Below are positions 37,377-46,410 of a stretch of DNA of 64,000 nt, in pieces. Both the position numbers and the translations under genes were made by a program. This stretch comes from CAWARU01 sp963784575. Lineage in GTDB: Bacteria > Pseudomonadota > Gammaproteobacteria > UBA6186 > Azoamicaceae. Each line of letters begins with the position of its first letter. The first letter of the stretch is position 1. The stretch lies in the NCBI GenBank assembly GCA_963784575.1, contig CAWARU010000002.1, positions 310,001 through 374,000 on the forward strand, written 5' to 3'. The notes beneath the pieces were generated by a model, which was not told the DNA's origin, ran no database searches, and worked only from the letters and a program-made list of their open reading frames with translations.

Positions 37377-40300
37377 TACGGAGGACCCGCTACCATCAAA
37401 TCTATCATCTGCTCGCCGCAATTTTCTGCAATCATCTTGCGTGCCAGGGAATGCAAACGAGAGACTTCGGACCAATCAGCCTTTTCTGGCGCAATCGGAT
37501 CACCAATGGTGACAACTATTTTCGAAGGCGCAAAGAGCACAGAATCTCCTCGCATAAATTGTCGCGCTCCAGAAATTCCAATCGGACAGATAGCCGTGCC
37601 AGTGTCCACTGCGACTTTGAAAGCGCCCATTTTGAAAGGCCGAAGTCCCGTGGCGTAAGTGAAGGTGCCTTCCGGGTAAATCACAATGGACTGCCCGTCT
37701 TTCATTGCTTCGATGATGTGTTGCGTATCCTCGAGATTTTTTGCAAAGTCCATGCGATCCACGGTGAGGTAATTAAATTTTTTGAAGACTTTTCCAATAA
37801 ATGGCCACTGCCGTAACTCTTTTTTGCCAATAAAAAGGGTATTCTTAGGCAAAAGTGCGAATAAAATCACGGAATCGAAGTAACTTGCATGATTTGCGAC
37901 ATAGACCATGGGTTTTGTCTGCTGCAAATTTTTCCGTCCATTGATAGTGAAACGGCAAAAGGACAGCATTAAAAAGATAACGATCAGAAATCTTGTGGTA
38001 CTCTTCGCTGCATTTCTGGGTAGCAGGGTAAGACAAAGCCAAAGGAATGGCAGGAACAGCAAAAGCAGCAGAAAAATATATCCTGTATAAATCCAGCGTC
38101 CGATCTTGCCAAGCAGATTGCTTGTCGACACAGCTGCCCCTTTAACAGCAAGTTTTCCCATCTGAACCCAGGGCGGGATACGAAACCCTTGACGCGATAA
38201 TTTGCCTTGCAAATAAAGTGATTTGCAGAGTGACCTCTGTAATTTCCCACTCGATGTTTTAGGGATGGTACGCGGTGCTACCAAAAATACCTCATCTGGC
38301 GGCATACCGAGAACTACTGAAATTTTCTCGATAATTTGTGCAGACAAATTGTCACGACTTTTTGAATCTGTTTCATGGGTTTCAGCAACGATTACCAGTT
38401 TTTCGGTTCCTCTGTGTGGATCATTTATTCCAAAAGCCACCACACAGCCCTTTCTGATTCCTGAAACTTGCGCTGTGACTTCCTCCAATTCCTGAGGATA
38501 TATATTGCGGCCTGCTTTGATGATGATATCTTTTTTTCGACCGGTGATATAGACATCTCCCTCTGCAATATAAGCATAATCGCCTGAATCCCACCAACCA
38601 TCACGAAAGATAGCTTCTGTTGCTACTCTATTATGATAATATCCCATCATGGAAGAAGGTCCTGAAAACTGCAAAGTTCCAACGTTTCTGTCCGGCAGTT
38701 CGCGATTTTCTTCATCGACAATTCTAATTTCATGATTGGAAATTGGACTGCCGCAAGCGACAAATTTAAGGATGTTGTAATACTCTCCCCTTTTATGCTT
38801 TGCCTCTATATCGTCTTTAGCATCGATGGAAACTGCACGATTTTCTGTTTCAAAAATATCACGTATAATGACATCCACTTTGGGACCGCGATCGATGGGC
38901 GGCACTGTCAATGCCACTGTGGATTCGGCGAGACCATAAACAGGAAAACTGGATTCTCGTTTAAAACCATAAGGCGTAAATCTTTCAATAAATCGTTCCA
39001 AAGTCTCTGGATTTATGGATTCAGCACCATTGAAAGCCAATCGCCAGGAACTCAAATCTAGGCCTACGATATCTTCGTCACGGATCTTTCGTATGCACAA
39101 TTCATAGGCAAAATTTGGCCCTGCTGACAAAGTACCGCGATGGTAATGAATAGCCCATAACCAGCGTTCCGGCCGGCTTAAAAATGTAAGTGGAGACATG
39201 ACCGTCAGAGGAAATCCGTGATAGAGGCTGGAAAGCCAAGAGCCAATCAAACCCATATCGTGGTAGAGCGGCAGCCAACTTACCCCCACGTCACGGGAAG
39301 ATACCTGGATTGCCTGCCCAATGCTGCGAATGTTACTGAGCAAATTATTGTGTGAGAGTAGTACGCCTTTGGGATCACTCGTACTGCCGGAAGTATATTG
39401 GATCATGGCTGGTGCATTAGATTCTAGTGACAGTTTATGGACTCTATGGCTTTTGCCACCTTTACCTCCGATACCTCTCTGCATTAAATCTGAGACTTGC
39501 ACTACAGCGGTGAGACTTGGAATAAAGACTCGGAGTAATTTGCTGAGTGCTTCTGCTTGGCTAAAAGTTATGAGGAGTTTAATGCCAGCGTTGTTCAAAA
39601 TTCTGGCTTCTCGAATCGAATATTCTTCAAGCTTATCTGCCCGGAAAGGTGGATAGATGGGGACCGGTATACCGCCTGCGAGCATGATCCCAAAAAAGCT
39701 GTAGAAAAAATCCGTGCCTGTCGGCAACATGATGGCAACCGTGTCCCCCTGCTCTAAGCCATAGGCTTGCAAGCCTGCAGCGACCTTCTTGGCCGTATCG
39801 TAAAGCTCACCATAACGAATGATCTTTTCATCCGCAGTATTACCAGATTCTGGTATGAGATAAAGATGCGGTCTGTTTGGATTCGCATTTGCATAATATT
39901 CCAAGACTTCAAACAAGGTTTCGATTGAGCTCAAATCACCCTTTTTTGTTTCCTCCAAAGCTGCTATTGTTTCGTGGCTTTGCAACGGCTTTACTTTCTT
40001 ATTAGCTTTCTGGTAAGAAGATGTGATGACTTTTGCAATGTCTTCTATAGTATCTGCTTCGGTGATCAAATTATCTGGCAATGCTTCTTCAAATGCCCTT
40101 TCAACCCGCAAAAATAATTCTACCCTGCCAAGGCTGTCTATCCCTAAATCTTTTTCTATTCTGGCATCGAGCATCACTGCATTGGCTGCTCGCTCATTTT
40201 TGAATTCCAAGACAAATTCGCGAACAATCGAGAGCAACTTTGCCTCAATTATTTTTTTGTTGTCAGCGATGGATTTGTCATTGATAGGTTTGTCATTCAT
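37376..40300 (-). CDS. ACP - fatty-acyl-AMP ligase - PlsC acyltransferase fusion
   Basis: The three-part protein (974 aa) should activate a fatty acid as acyl-AMP, load it on a built-in carrier and pass it to an acceptor. Residues 15-95 are an acyl carrier domain with the phosphopantetheine serine in GIDSLGRVEL (Ser56). Residues about 130-700 are an FAAL-type AMP-binding domain: P-loop YTSGSTSDPKG near 307, WLPLYHDMGLIG, and 'VYGLAEST'. Two hydrophobic segments (about 725-775, including FLLLLLFLPFLWLCL) anchor it in the membrane. The C-terminal 200 residues are a PlsC/LPLAT acyltransferase with the HX4D motif NHASYFD near 802 and YPEGT near 872. The acceptor is probably a lysophospholipid or related glycerolipid. 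It lies 20 bp downstream of the exonuclease gene. The PPTase at 50316 is a candidate activator of its ACP. Confidence 0.9.
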   Translation of the reverse strand: MNDKPINDKSIADNKKIIEAKLLSIVREFVLEFKNERAANAVMLDARIEKDLGIDSLGRVELFLRVERAFEEALPDNLITEADTIEDIAKVITSSYQKANKKVKPLQSHETIAALEETKKGDLSSIETLFEVLEYYANANPNRPHLYLIPESGNTADEKIIRYGELYDTAKKVAAGLQAYGLEQGDTVAIMLPTGTDFFYSFFGIMLAGGIPVPIYPPFRADKLEEYSIREARILNNAGIKLLITFSQAEALSKLLRVFIPSLTAVVQVSDLMQRGIGGKGGKSHRVHKLSLESNAPAMIQYTSGSTSDPKGVLLSHNNLLSNIRSIGQAIQVSSRDVGVSWLPLYHDMGLIGSWLSSLYHGFPLTVMSPLTFLSRPERWLWAIHYHRGTLSAGPNFAYELCIRKIRDEDIVGLDLSSWRLAFNGAESINPETLERFIERFTPYGFKRESSFPVYGLAESTVALTVPPIDRGPKVDVIIRDIFETENRAVSIDAKDDIEAKHKRGEYYNILKFVACGSPISNHEIRIVDEENRELPDRNVGTLQFSGPSSMMGYYHNRVATEAIFRDGWWDSGDYAYIAEGDVYITGRKKDIIIKAGRNIYPQELEEVTAQVSGIRKGCVVAFGINDPHRGTEKLVIVAETHETDSKSRDNLSAQIIEKISVVLGMPPDEVFLVAPRTIPKTSSGKLQRSLCKSLYLQGKLSRQGFRIPPWVQMGKLAVKGAAVSTSNLLGKIGRWIYTGYIFLLLLLFLPFLWLCLTLLPRNAAKSTTRFLIVIFLMLSFCRFTINGRKNLQQTKPMVYVANHASYFDSVILFALLPKNTLFIGKKELRQWPFIGKVFKKFNYLTVDRMDFAKNLEDTQHIIEAMKDGQSIVIYPEGTFTYATGLRPFKMGAFKVAVDTGTAICPIGISGARQFMRGDSVLFAPSKIVVTIGDPIAPEKADWSEVSRLHSLARKMIAENCGEQMIDLMVAGPP

Positions 40301-40320
40301 AGGTTTGTCTTAAATTTTTT

Positions 40321-40848
40321 TCATTTAAAATGTTTCAACAACTCACAGTAAATCAGAAATGTGTTTACCGCATCATCTATGGCACGATGTTTTTTGCCTT
40401 TAAAATTTAAACCGAGGCGGGTCAGAGCTTTGGCAAGACCTGCTTGAATTTTTTCTTGTTTTGCCATTTGATAAGCCTGGAATACTGCCTTGACATCTAA
40501 TTCGCGTCTGCCAAAAGCCCATTCACAATGGCTCGGTAATTCCCGCCGGATGGCATGGCCATCGCCAACACCCCAGACAATCGGCATGCGTGCGCAGTCG
40601 TATTTCTTTGCAAAAGCTACCATGCCTAAATATGCATCCTCGATGCTGCCTGCTTTATCCACGTCTTCCTGTGTGATGCTAGTGAGTCGGATAATAAAGT
40701 CTTGCAGCTTTTGCTGCGGATTTACAAACGCACTATAGGTCTCCAACACTTCAGCCGTTTGAAGATCCCCAACACAAGCACCAATTTCAATTATTTTTGC
40801 ACCGCTGGGATCTTGATTTAACTCTAAATCGAGTGCTAATATGTTCAT
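40321..40848 (-). CDS. DnaQ-like 3'-5' exonuclease (DEDDh family)
   Basis: The 175-aa protein has the ExoI LDLEL (Asp7, Glu9), an ExoII-type Asp96 in WGVGDG and the ExoIII KKHRAIDD (His154, Asp159), the complete metal-binding set of DEDDh exonucleases. It is a single-domain enzyme, closest in style to KapD-like or RNase T-like stand-alone exonucleases rather than the polymerase III epsilon subunit, which is longer and has a C-terminal polymerase-binding tail. The substrate, RNA or DNA, cannot be read from the sequence. It starts with ATG at 40848, only 23 bp from the divergent TM2 gene, and is followed after 20 bp by the FAAL fusion gene. Confidence 0.85.
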   Translation of the reverse strand: MNILALDLELNQDPSGAKIIEIGACVGDLQTAEVLETYSAFVNPQQKLQDFIIRLTSITQEDVDKAGSIEDAYLGMVAFAKKYDCARMPIVWGVGDGHAIRRELPSHCEWAFGRRELDVKAVFQAYQMAKQEKIQAGLAKALTRLGLNFKGKKHRAIDDAVNTFLIYCELLKHFK

Positions 40849-40871
40849 GTTAAAACTACTTCAGTTTTTAA

Positions 40872-41270
40872 GTGATGTCCGAAAATTATAGCATGAAATC
40901 TACAAAAACTTCTATGCTGCTTTGCATTTGTTTAGCACCGCTTGGTATTCATCGCTTTTATGTCGGTAGAATTTATTCGGGGTTGTTAATGTTCATCCCG
41001 GGATTGGCTTGGTATGCCTGGCAAATGTACAAAAGCATTAACGCAATCACCCTGCTGGGATTGCCAGAAGGCGTCTCCATCACACCACAGGCCCTTTTAA
41101 TAGGCACCACATCTGGTGCCCCTCAAGGCATGTTGGATGTTTTCATGCCCTGGGTGGGTTGGGCAGTTATCATTTGGTCTTTGATTGATCTTCTTTTAAT
41201 AGTATTTGGCAAATTTACAGACAGCGCTGGGCTGCCATTGAAGGGCTATTATCGTTTTGGATCAAAATAA
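40872..41270 (+). CDS. TM2 domain membrane protein
   Basis: A small protein (132 aa, or fewer if a later Met is used) with the TM2 signature: an amphipathic N-terminus, then a helix with 'LAPLGIHRFYVGRIYSGLLMF', a loop and a second membrane helix (VGWAVIIWSLIDLLLIVFG). A 55-residue insertion between the helices is longer than usual. GTG at 40872, ATG at 40875 and ATG at 40893 are all in frame and none has a strong ribosome site. The function of bacterial TM2 proteins is unknown. Confidence 0.8.
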   Translation: MMSENYSMKSTKTSMLLCICLAPLGIHRFYVGRIYSGLLMFIPGLAWYAWQMYKSINAITLLGLPEGVSITPQALLIGTTSGAPQGMLDVFMPWVGWAVIIWSLIDLLLIVFGKFTDSAGLPLKGYYRFGSK

Positions 41271-41324
41271 TTGTTACCCCAAATAATTGTTATTTGACTT
41301 ACATTATGGCATTAAACAGTTACT

Positions 41325-41855
41325 TTAGAATTTAGGTTTTTCCTTCGGGCTACTTTGTTTATCGTACAATTCTTGGATATTCTCCCATTTTTTTTTGCCC
41401 TTTTTATCAACTTGAATGCGATCATCTACGATATTGGTAATAATCTGATCCTTTTCTAATCCTAATTTAGCCCTGAATTCATCAAATTTTGGACCTTTTC
41501 TAGACCCGGGACTTTTAAAATTTTGAGCAATAGTTGCAATATCAGTCTCTTCTGATTGTTGCTTAGGCTGGGTTCTAAATGTCATTGTAGGTGAAGGGGG
41601 TGCAGAAACATCCTCGGGTTTCTTCACAGGTTCCACAACCTTCTGCGCCATAGATTTTCTATCTAAATCATTTACTTTTGCTAAATTTGCTAGAGCCTCT
41701 TCCCTTGGGACAACTTTTACTTTGATCTGTTGGATAGGAGTCCAATCACCATAAGGAAATTCAGGCCTTACCACAGTATCTTGGTAAAGAAACATAGAAG
41801 AACCATTACAGATAGGTTCGGGCGGTTCTGAGCGCATTACAGGCACTAGAATCAC
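41325..41855 (-). CDS. Nitrilase-like fragment 3 (C-terminal 176 aa)
   Basis: The C-terminal extension reads 'MFLYQDTVVRPEFPYGDW...' then a Pro/Gln-rich linker and a lysine-rich end (KGKKKWENIQ, SPKEKPKF). I recognise no domain. A stand-alone start is unlikely because the frame overlaps fragment 2. Confidence 0.45.
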   Translation of the reverse strand: MILVPVMRSEPPEPICNGSSMFLYQDTVVRPEFPYGDWTPIQQIKVKVVPREEALANLAKVNDLDRKSMAQKVVEPVKKPEDVSAPPSPTMTFRTQPKQQSEETDIATIAQNFKSPGSRKGPKFDEFRAKLGLEKDQIITNIVDDRIQVDKKGKKKWENIQELYDKQSSPKEKPKF

Positions 41856-42507
41856 TTATTGGTTTATATGTCTCCCTATACCCTTCTTTTGAACTTTCAC
41901 CAGATTGTTTTAAATAGGTTCTTTCTTTTGTACAACCATCGGGAGAACAATTTGCCGGATTAAATACCAATGAAGGTTGACCAAATAATAATTTATCTAC
42001 AACTTCCTTCTTTTCACCATCTGCACAGATTATTAATCCCATCGGAATCGTTTTACCATTGAATTCAAAATTAAAATTACCAACAAATCTGTCTCCAGGG
42101 CGATAATCAACAAACTCTTCAGGAACAAATTTTTGCTTGTGATAAGTATGCAGCGTTTCTCCGTTAATATTTACAAAAAAGGCAGCATTGACGAATTTTT
42201 TCTGTGGTGGTACTCCATTACTCAGATCCTCCTTTTCCATGCGTTGTTGCGCGTCAAAATCTGTTCCGCATAATACCGCATTCACTTTTGCATCCCTAAT
42301 AGCTTCACGCATAGCTTTTTGCGCCTTCTTTTCCCACTCTATAAATTTTTCATAATGTTCAAGCATATACTCATCAATAATTTCTTTTTCGGTTCTCTTT
42401 GAACCGTCCTGAATTTCTTTCATGGCTTTTTCACTTGCCTGTTTCTCTATGCTTCTGCGAATCATAGCGATAGATTTCTTTAAACATGGATTCAGGTAAA
42501 ACCACAA
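41806..42507 (-). CDS. Nitrilase-like fragment 2 (233 aa)
   Basis: This is the central piece, with Lys in YHKQKFVPEEF, 'YRPGDRFVGNF' and Cys in GLIICADG. Its first about 15 residues (MWFYLNPCLKK) are the off-frame reading of fragment 1 and are probably not real. It ends off-frame in ALRTARTYL. Confidence 0.5.
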   Translation of the reverse strand: MWFYLNPCLKKSIAMIRRSIEKQASEKAMKEIQDGSKRTEKEIIDEYMLEHYEKFIEWEKKAQKAMREAIRDAKVNAVLCGTDFDAQQRMEKEDLSNGVPPQKKFVNAAFFVNINGETLHTYHKQKFVPEEFVDYRPGDRFVGNFNFEFNGKTIPMGLIICADGEKKEVVDKLLFGQPSLVFNPANCSPDGCTKERTYLKQSGESSKEGYRETYKPISDSSACNALRTARTYL

Positions 42508-42691
42508 TCAAATTCTTTTTATCTCTATACAAATTTTCAAATTTTGAGATAACATCTTTTAATCTTTGATCTTCTGGTGCCAAGCTTTTGTCCGGATTTT
42601 CCAGTTTTTCAGGAGGCAAGTACTGAAAGGGTGAAACATTCAGTTCGACAGTCTCTTCAGCTTTTTCTTTAACTTCTGGCTCAGCACTCAT
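42431..42691 (-). CDS. Nitrilase-like fragment 1 (86 aa)
   Basis: The N-terminal piece has an acidic start (MSAEPEVKEKAEETVE) and ends soon after the presumed catalytic Glu in VVLPESMFKE. The frame runs out at 42431, where the next frame carries the homologous continuation. Confidence 0.45.
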   Translation of the reverse strand: MSAEPEVKEKAEETVELNVSPFQYLPPEKLENPDKSLAPEDQRLKDVISKFENLYRDKKNLIVVLPESMFKEIYRYDSQKHRETGK

Positions 42692-43037
42692 CGCTTTCTC
42701 CTTTAATAACTTTATTAAATAACTCTATTAAACTACTGAACTATTTTTTAAAATTTCTATTTTTTTAAATTTATTGGACATTATGAAATTTGATGATATA
42801 CACAAACACACCGCATTAATTCAATAGAAATTAATTCAATAGAATTTGAAGTAAAAATTTGAAGAAAGTTCCCTGAAGAATATTGCGTGCAAGGACACTA
42901 GACAATTGATACATCCCTTCTAAACTTTTTATATAGGCTTTTTATTTTTTGAAACTGTATTTGTTTAATTGTTTTTAATGCAGAAGCCTAACTACATTCT
43001 TACATTCATAATAGCCCGTAGTGGTCTGGAGAACTTA
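42692..43037. other. AT-rich intergenic region with a 15-bp tandem repeat
   Basis: The 346-bp gap lies between the divergent nitrilase-like gene and the SDR gene. Bases 42815-42844 are two perfect copies of a 15-bp unit (ATTAATTCAATAGAA). Promoters for both genes should be here, but I cannot pick one with confidence. An in-frame ATG at 42969 would lengthen the SDR by 23 residues, but it lacks a ribosome site. Confidence 0.6.
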
Positions 43038-43817
43038 ATGTTATTAAAAAATAAAGTTGCCCTCATAACAGGGGCTGCTAGCGGCATTGGCAAAGAAATT
43101 GCTGAGGTTTTTGCAAGAGAAGGCGCTAAGGTTGCTGTGGCAGATTCGAGAAATAGCCAGGCAGAAATTGTCGCGGCTCAAATACAGGCAAAAGATCAGA
43201 TAGCCATGCCAATTGGCATGGATGTTACCAGTGAAGAACAAGTCGATATGGGGGTCGCTAAAGTTATCCAGAATTTTGGTGGCATTGATATTTTGGTAAG
43301 CAATGCAGGATCTCTTATCCTCTCCCCGATAGAACAATTTTCCTATGAGGATTGGAAAAAAATTCTCGAAATCCATTTAGATGGTGCATTCTTGACTACG
43401 CGTGCCTGTTTGAAAAGCATGTATACCAGAGGCACGGGCGGCAGCATTATTTATATGGGTTCAGTGCATTCCAAAGAAGGTTCAAAGATGAAAGCGCCTT
43501 ATGTGACGGCAAAACATGGTTTGTTGGGGCTTTGCAAAGTGGTTGCAAAAGAAGGTGCTAAGCATAATGTCCGCGCTAATGTGATATGTCCGGGATATGT
43601 TCAAACACCTATGGCTGATAAAGTTATACCACAACAAGCAAAAGCCTTAGGGATAAGTGAAGAGGAAGTGCAGCAACGAATGTTGAAGGATACTATTGAT
43701 GGGCAATTTACTACGACTATGGATGTTGCGGATGTCGCATTGTTTTTTGCGTCATTTAAGACAAATGCGCTGACAGGACAATCTTTGATAGTCAGTCATG
43801 GTTGGCATATGGAATAG
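43038..43817 (+). CDS. Short-chain dehydrogenase, 3-hydroxybutyrate dehydrogenase type
   Basis: A 259-aa classical SDR. With ATG 43038 as start (GGAG at 43028-43031), it has the NAD-binding TGAASGIG (residues 11-18), NAG at 89-91, catalytic Ser142, Tyr155 and Lys159 (YVTAK). The segment 'AKHGLLGLCKV...NVICPGYVQTPM' and the C-terminal 'FASFKTNALTGQSLIVSHGW' match the layout of bacterial D-3-hydroxybutyrate dehydrogenases, which interconvert acetoacetate and 3-hydroxybutyrate with NAD. Such enzymes are common in bacteria that use polyhydroxybutyrate. It is convergent with malic enzyme, with only 13 bp between stops. The family is certain; exact substrate is a good guess. Confidence 0.85.
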   Translation: MLLKNKVALITGAASGIGKEIAEVFAREGAKVAVADSRNSQAEIVAAQIQAKDQIAMPIGMDVTSEEQVDMGVAKVIQNFGGIDILVSNAGSLILSPIEQFSYEDWKKILEIHLDGAFLTTRACLKSMYTRGTGGSIIYMGSVHSKEGSKMKAPYVTAKHGLLGLCKVVAKEGAKHNVRANVICPGYVQTPMADKVIPQQAKALGISEEEVQQRMLKDTIDGQFTTTMDVADVALFFASFKTNALTGQSLIVSHGWHME

Positions 43818-43830
43818 TTAAGAGTTTTCT

Positions 43831-45483
43831 TTATTTTTTTGCGAGTTTTATAGTTCTATAAACCGGTTCCCACATATTTTCGTGAATAAGCGCTTCCAAA
43901 TCATTGGGGCGCTCTATGGCTGCAACACCTTCATCAAACGCGGCTTCCGCAACAGCCAAAGCAACTTTGGCCGCAATTTTTTTGGCATCTGAGAGTTGCG
44001 GCAAGATGGGTTCCTCTTGTCCTTTTGGCGAATTTGCTGCCAAAGCCTGACAGGCCGCCCAGAGCATTTGATCTGTCATGCATTTCGCCTTAGACACTAT
44101 CACAGCCAATCCTATGCCAGGATAAACCAAGGCATTGTTACATTGCGCCACAGGAACTTTATAAGGGCTTCCAGTTGCAATCAAACCTTTGCCATTGGTC
44201 CAGCGCAACAGATCTGCAGGATGTGCTTCTGAACATTCATTGGGATTAGATAAGGGCAAGATAATAGGCTGTTCACAATAAGATGTCATGGTGTGAATGA
44301 GATCTTCATTGAAGGCACCGCCCATGCCAGAACACCCAATGAGGACAGTGGGCTTTGCGGTTTTGATGACAGAAATCAGTGACAATCCGCCTTCTTTTCT
44401 GGCATATTTTTGTTGAAACGGCATTAATTTCATGGACTCTGATAAAAGTCCTTCCCTATCGACCAGCCATAAGCGGCTTAGCGCTTCTTGTTCTGATAAG
44501 TCCTCCCGCTTTAGGGCATCTAAAATCTGATCTGCAATACCAACACCGGCCGTGCCCGCGCCAAAGATCGCAAAATTCTGCTGTGATAGCCTCTCACCTT
44601 TTCGCGACACAGCTGATAATAAGGCAGCTAAGGTAACACAGCCGGTGCCCTGCATGTCATCATTGAAAGTGCAAAGTTTATGTCGGTATTTTTCCAAGAT
44701 TCGTCTGGCATTGCTGCGGCCAAAATCTTCCCAATGCAAGTATACATTGGGAAAGAGTTTTTTCACGGCCGTTACAAATTTATCGATAAAGACATCATAT
44801 TGCTCACCTCGAACTCGCTCATGGCGCCAACCAAGGTAAAGAGGGTTATCTAACAGGGTTTGGTTGTCAGTGCCAACATCGAGCATGATGGGCAAGGTAT
44901 GGTAGGGATTGATGCCGCCGCACAGGGTATAAAGAATAAGTTTTGCGATGGGAATCGCCATGCCGCCAGCGCCTTGATCGCCGATTCCGAGTATTCGCTC
45001 GCCGTCTGTCACTATAATGACAGAAACCTCTGGATTGGTACGATTATTTAAAATGGTCTCGATCTTGTCTTGATCTGTGAAAGGGATAAAGAGTCCCCTC
45101 GGTTGGCGATATTCTTGTAGAAAATGCTTAACTGCTTCAGAAACGGTAGGGGTGTAAACAATTGGCATCATTTCAGAAATGTGATCATTCAAACAACGAT
45201 AAAACAATATCTCGTTTTCATTGTGGATATCATTCAAAAAAATATGCTTTTTCAGATCGGTATTATAATTTCTATATTGCAAATATGTTCTGGTGATCTG
45301 TTCCTCCAGCGTTTCAACATGTGCCGGCAATTTTCCCAACAGACCAAGTTCTAGACGTTCCTCTTGCTGAAAAGCTGTACCTTTATTTAAGAGCGGGAAG
45401 TAAAGTAATTCTTTACCATGCAAGCTGGTTTCTATCCATTCTTCTTTGGTGATGGGATCTCTACAGATTTTAAAATGAATCAT
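43831..45483 (-). CDS. maeA: NAD-dependent malic enzyme
   Basis: The enzyme converts L-malate to pyruvate and CO2 with NAD. The 550 residues match the large (about 560-aa) bacterial/eukaryotic type. Visible motifs are MPIVYTPTV with catalytic Tyr110, RGLFIPF, the substrate/metal segment 'TDGERILGIGDQGAGGM', FNDDMQGTG and the nucleotide-binding FGAGTAGVGIA near 305. ATG at 45483 is the only reasonable start. It supplies pyruvate from dicarboxylates, which fits a bacterium feeding on amino acids inside a host; that link is inference. Its stop faces the SDR stop. Confidence 0.93.
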   Translation of the reverse strand: MIHFKICRDPITKEEWIETSLHGKELLYFPLLNKGTAFQQEERLELGLLGKLPAHVETLEEQITRTYLQYRNYNTDLKKHIFLNDIHNENEILFYRCLNDHISEMMPIVYTPTVSEAVKHFLQEYRQPRGLFIPFTDQDKIETILNNRTNPEVSVIIVTDGERILGIGDQGAGGMAIPIAKLILYTLCGGINPYHTLPIMLDVGTDNQTLLDNPLYLGWRHERVRGEQYDVFIDKFVTAVKKLFPNVYLHWEDFGRSNARRILEKYRHKLCTFNDDMQGTGCVTLAALLSAVSRKGERLSQQNFAIFGAGTAGVGIADQILDALKREDLSEQEALSRLWLVDREGLLSESMKLMPFQQKYARKEGGLSLISVIKTAKPTVLIGCSGMGGAFNEDLIHTMTSYCEQPIILPLSNPNECSEAHPADLLRWTNGKGLIATGSPYKVPVAQCNNALVYPGIGLAVIVSKAKCMTDQMLWAACQALAANSPKGQEEPILPQLSDAKKIAAKVALAVAEAAFDEGVAAIERPNDLEALIHENMWEPVYRTIKLAKK

Positions 45484-45692
45484 GCAGACCTCAATACAGC
45501 CTCAATATAGTTTAATAACTTACAAATTTTCTAAACTTACTATCATCTTCATTATTATAATAGCTGAAAGCACAGAGATTTAGAGATTAAGAGATAAAGT
45601 AACTTATTTTGTTATTGAACTATAATCTTAATTAAGGAACTAATGCATAACCTGAGGCAGGCAAGTCCTCGGCAGAATAAGGATGAAATGTG

Positions 45693-46379
45693 ATGAAATG
45701 GAATCGGTTCAAAAAACCCATGCGGAACTCTCTCATGCGGATCCCTAGAGCGACCTGTAGAGCTGCCTGCGTAGTGAGTGTTTCTATTTTTGCTCTTTCT
45801 TTATCCAACACAGTAAATGCGCTGCCCTTCTGGAGAACCTATTTTTTTGAATGGTGCCCTTTTGCCGGTGCTGATTATCGCTGGTTTTTCACGGGCGGCT
45901 CAGGGCCGGTCCGACATATTTTGCCGGATTCTTATCCAGGCGGTACCATTTATGTGGGCAGCAAATTCCATGAAATTTTTGGTTTGGAACTTGGATACAA
46001 CAGAACTGCACGCCGCCACAAAACCAGACTCACAAGACCCAGGAATCAACATGGCAGTGCACGCCTTACCAGTTATTCTATTGATGCTAATTTTTATTTC
46101 CAAATCGTACCTTTTTGTTGGGAAATGTTTGGTGGACCTGGTATTGAATCTATGAAAGCACGGATCAGAGTGGATGGACCTTTCATTGGGCAAACCAGTC
46201 AATTTGATACCAGAGGACATGTTTGGCGATTTGGCGTTGGTACTCAATATATCTTTCCGAACAGTATTGGAGTTCGCGCACTCGGTCGGTATGAAAGCAC
46301 AGAACTCTTGAAGATCAATGGAGAGAAAATAATGAAAACTTCTTTGTCGGCATCTCTTGGTCTATTTTATAAGTTTTAA
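45693..46379 (+). CDS. Outer-membrane beta-barrel protein
   Basis: About 228 aa from ATG 45693 (AAGGAT at 45679-45684; GTG at 45690 is also in frame). A positively charged N-terminus and hydrophobic stretch (VVSVSIFALSLS) end at a likely signal-peptidase site after NTVNA. The mature part has alternating-residue beta strands ('IYVGSKFHEIFGLELGYN', 'HVWRFGVGTQYIF', 'GVRALGRYES') and ends in LGLFYKF, the terminal Phe typical of BamA-inserted barrels. The size suggests an 8-stranded OmpA/OmpW-like barrel without periplasmic domain. The N-terminal extension before the hydrophobic core is long, so a later Met (about residue 10 or 15) could be the true start. Confidence 0.8.
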   Translation: MKWNRFKKPMRNSLMRIPRATCRAACVVSVSIFALSLSNTVNALPFWRTYFFEWCPFAGADYRWFFTGGSGPVRHILPDSYPGGTIYVGSKFHEIFGLELGYNRTARRHKTRLTRPRNQHGSARLTSYSIDANFYFQIVPFCWEMFGGPGIESMKARIRVDGPFIGQTSQFDTRGHVWRFGVGTQYIFPNSIGVRALGRYESTELLKINGEKIMKTSLSASLGLFYKF

Positions 46380-46385
46380 AGAAAA

Positions 46386-46410
46386 AAGGGGGCTAGCTGG
46401 CAGCCCCCTT
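46386..46410 (-). terminator. Original intrinsic terminator of the sigma-factor gene
   Basis: A 9-bp stem (AAGGGGGCT 46386-46394 with AGCCCCCTT 46402-46410, 7-nt loop) is followed on the minus strand by a run of six T. It is well formed for minus-strand transcripts and may partly stop the plus-strand OMP transcript. Since the IS insertion it lies about 2.1 kb away from the intact sigma gene. Confidence 0.8.

Larger units (their letters stand above)
41325..42691 (-). pseudogene. Nitrilase-superfamily-like gene broken by two frameshifts
   Basis: Three overlapping minus-strand frames join into one protein of about 450 residues. Across the first two frames the catalytic triad elements of carbon-nitrogen hydrolases can be picked out: Glu in VVLPESMF (frame 1), Lys in YHKQKFVPEEF and Cys in GLIICADG (frame 2). 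The C-terminal 150 residues (frame 3) are a proline- and lysine-rich unknown extension. Frame 1 passes to frame 2 near 42440-42490 and frame 2 to frame 3 near 41810-41850. The start at 42691 is followed by a charged N-terminus without signal peptide. Substrate is unknown. Nitrilase assignment rests on the three motifs in the correct order and on the flanking 'GTDFDAQ' and 'PGDRF' stretches. Confidence 0.6.

Noticed and set aside
41271..41324. Terminator between the convergent TM2 and nitrilase-like genes
   Set aside because: Only short AT-rich direct repeats (AATAATTGTT) are present and no stable stem.
42969..43037. Longer SDR start at ATG 42969
   Set aside because: It has no ribosome site and adds 23 residues ahead of the Rossmann fold; ATG 43038 has GGAG and matches the family N-terminus.
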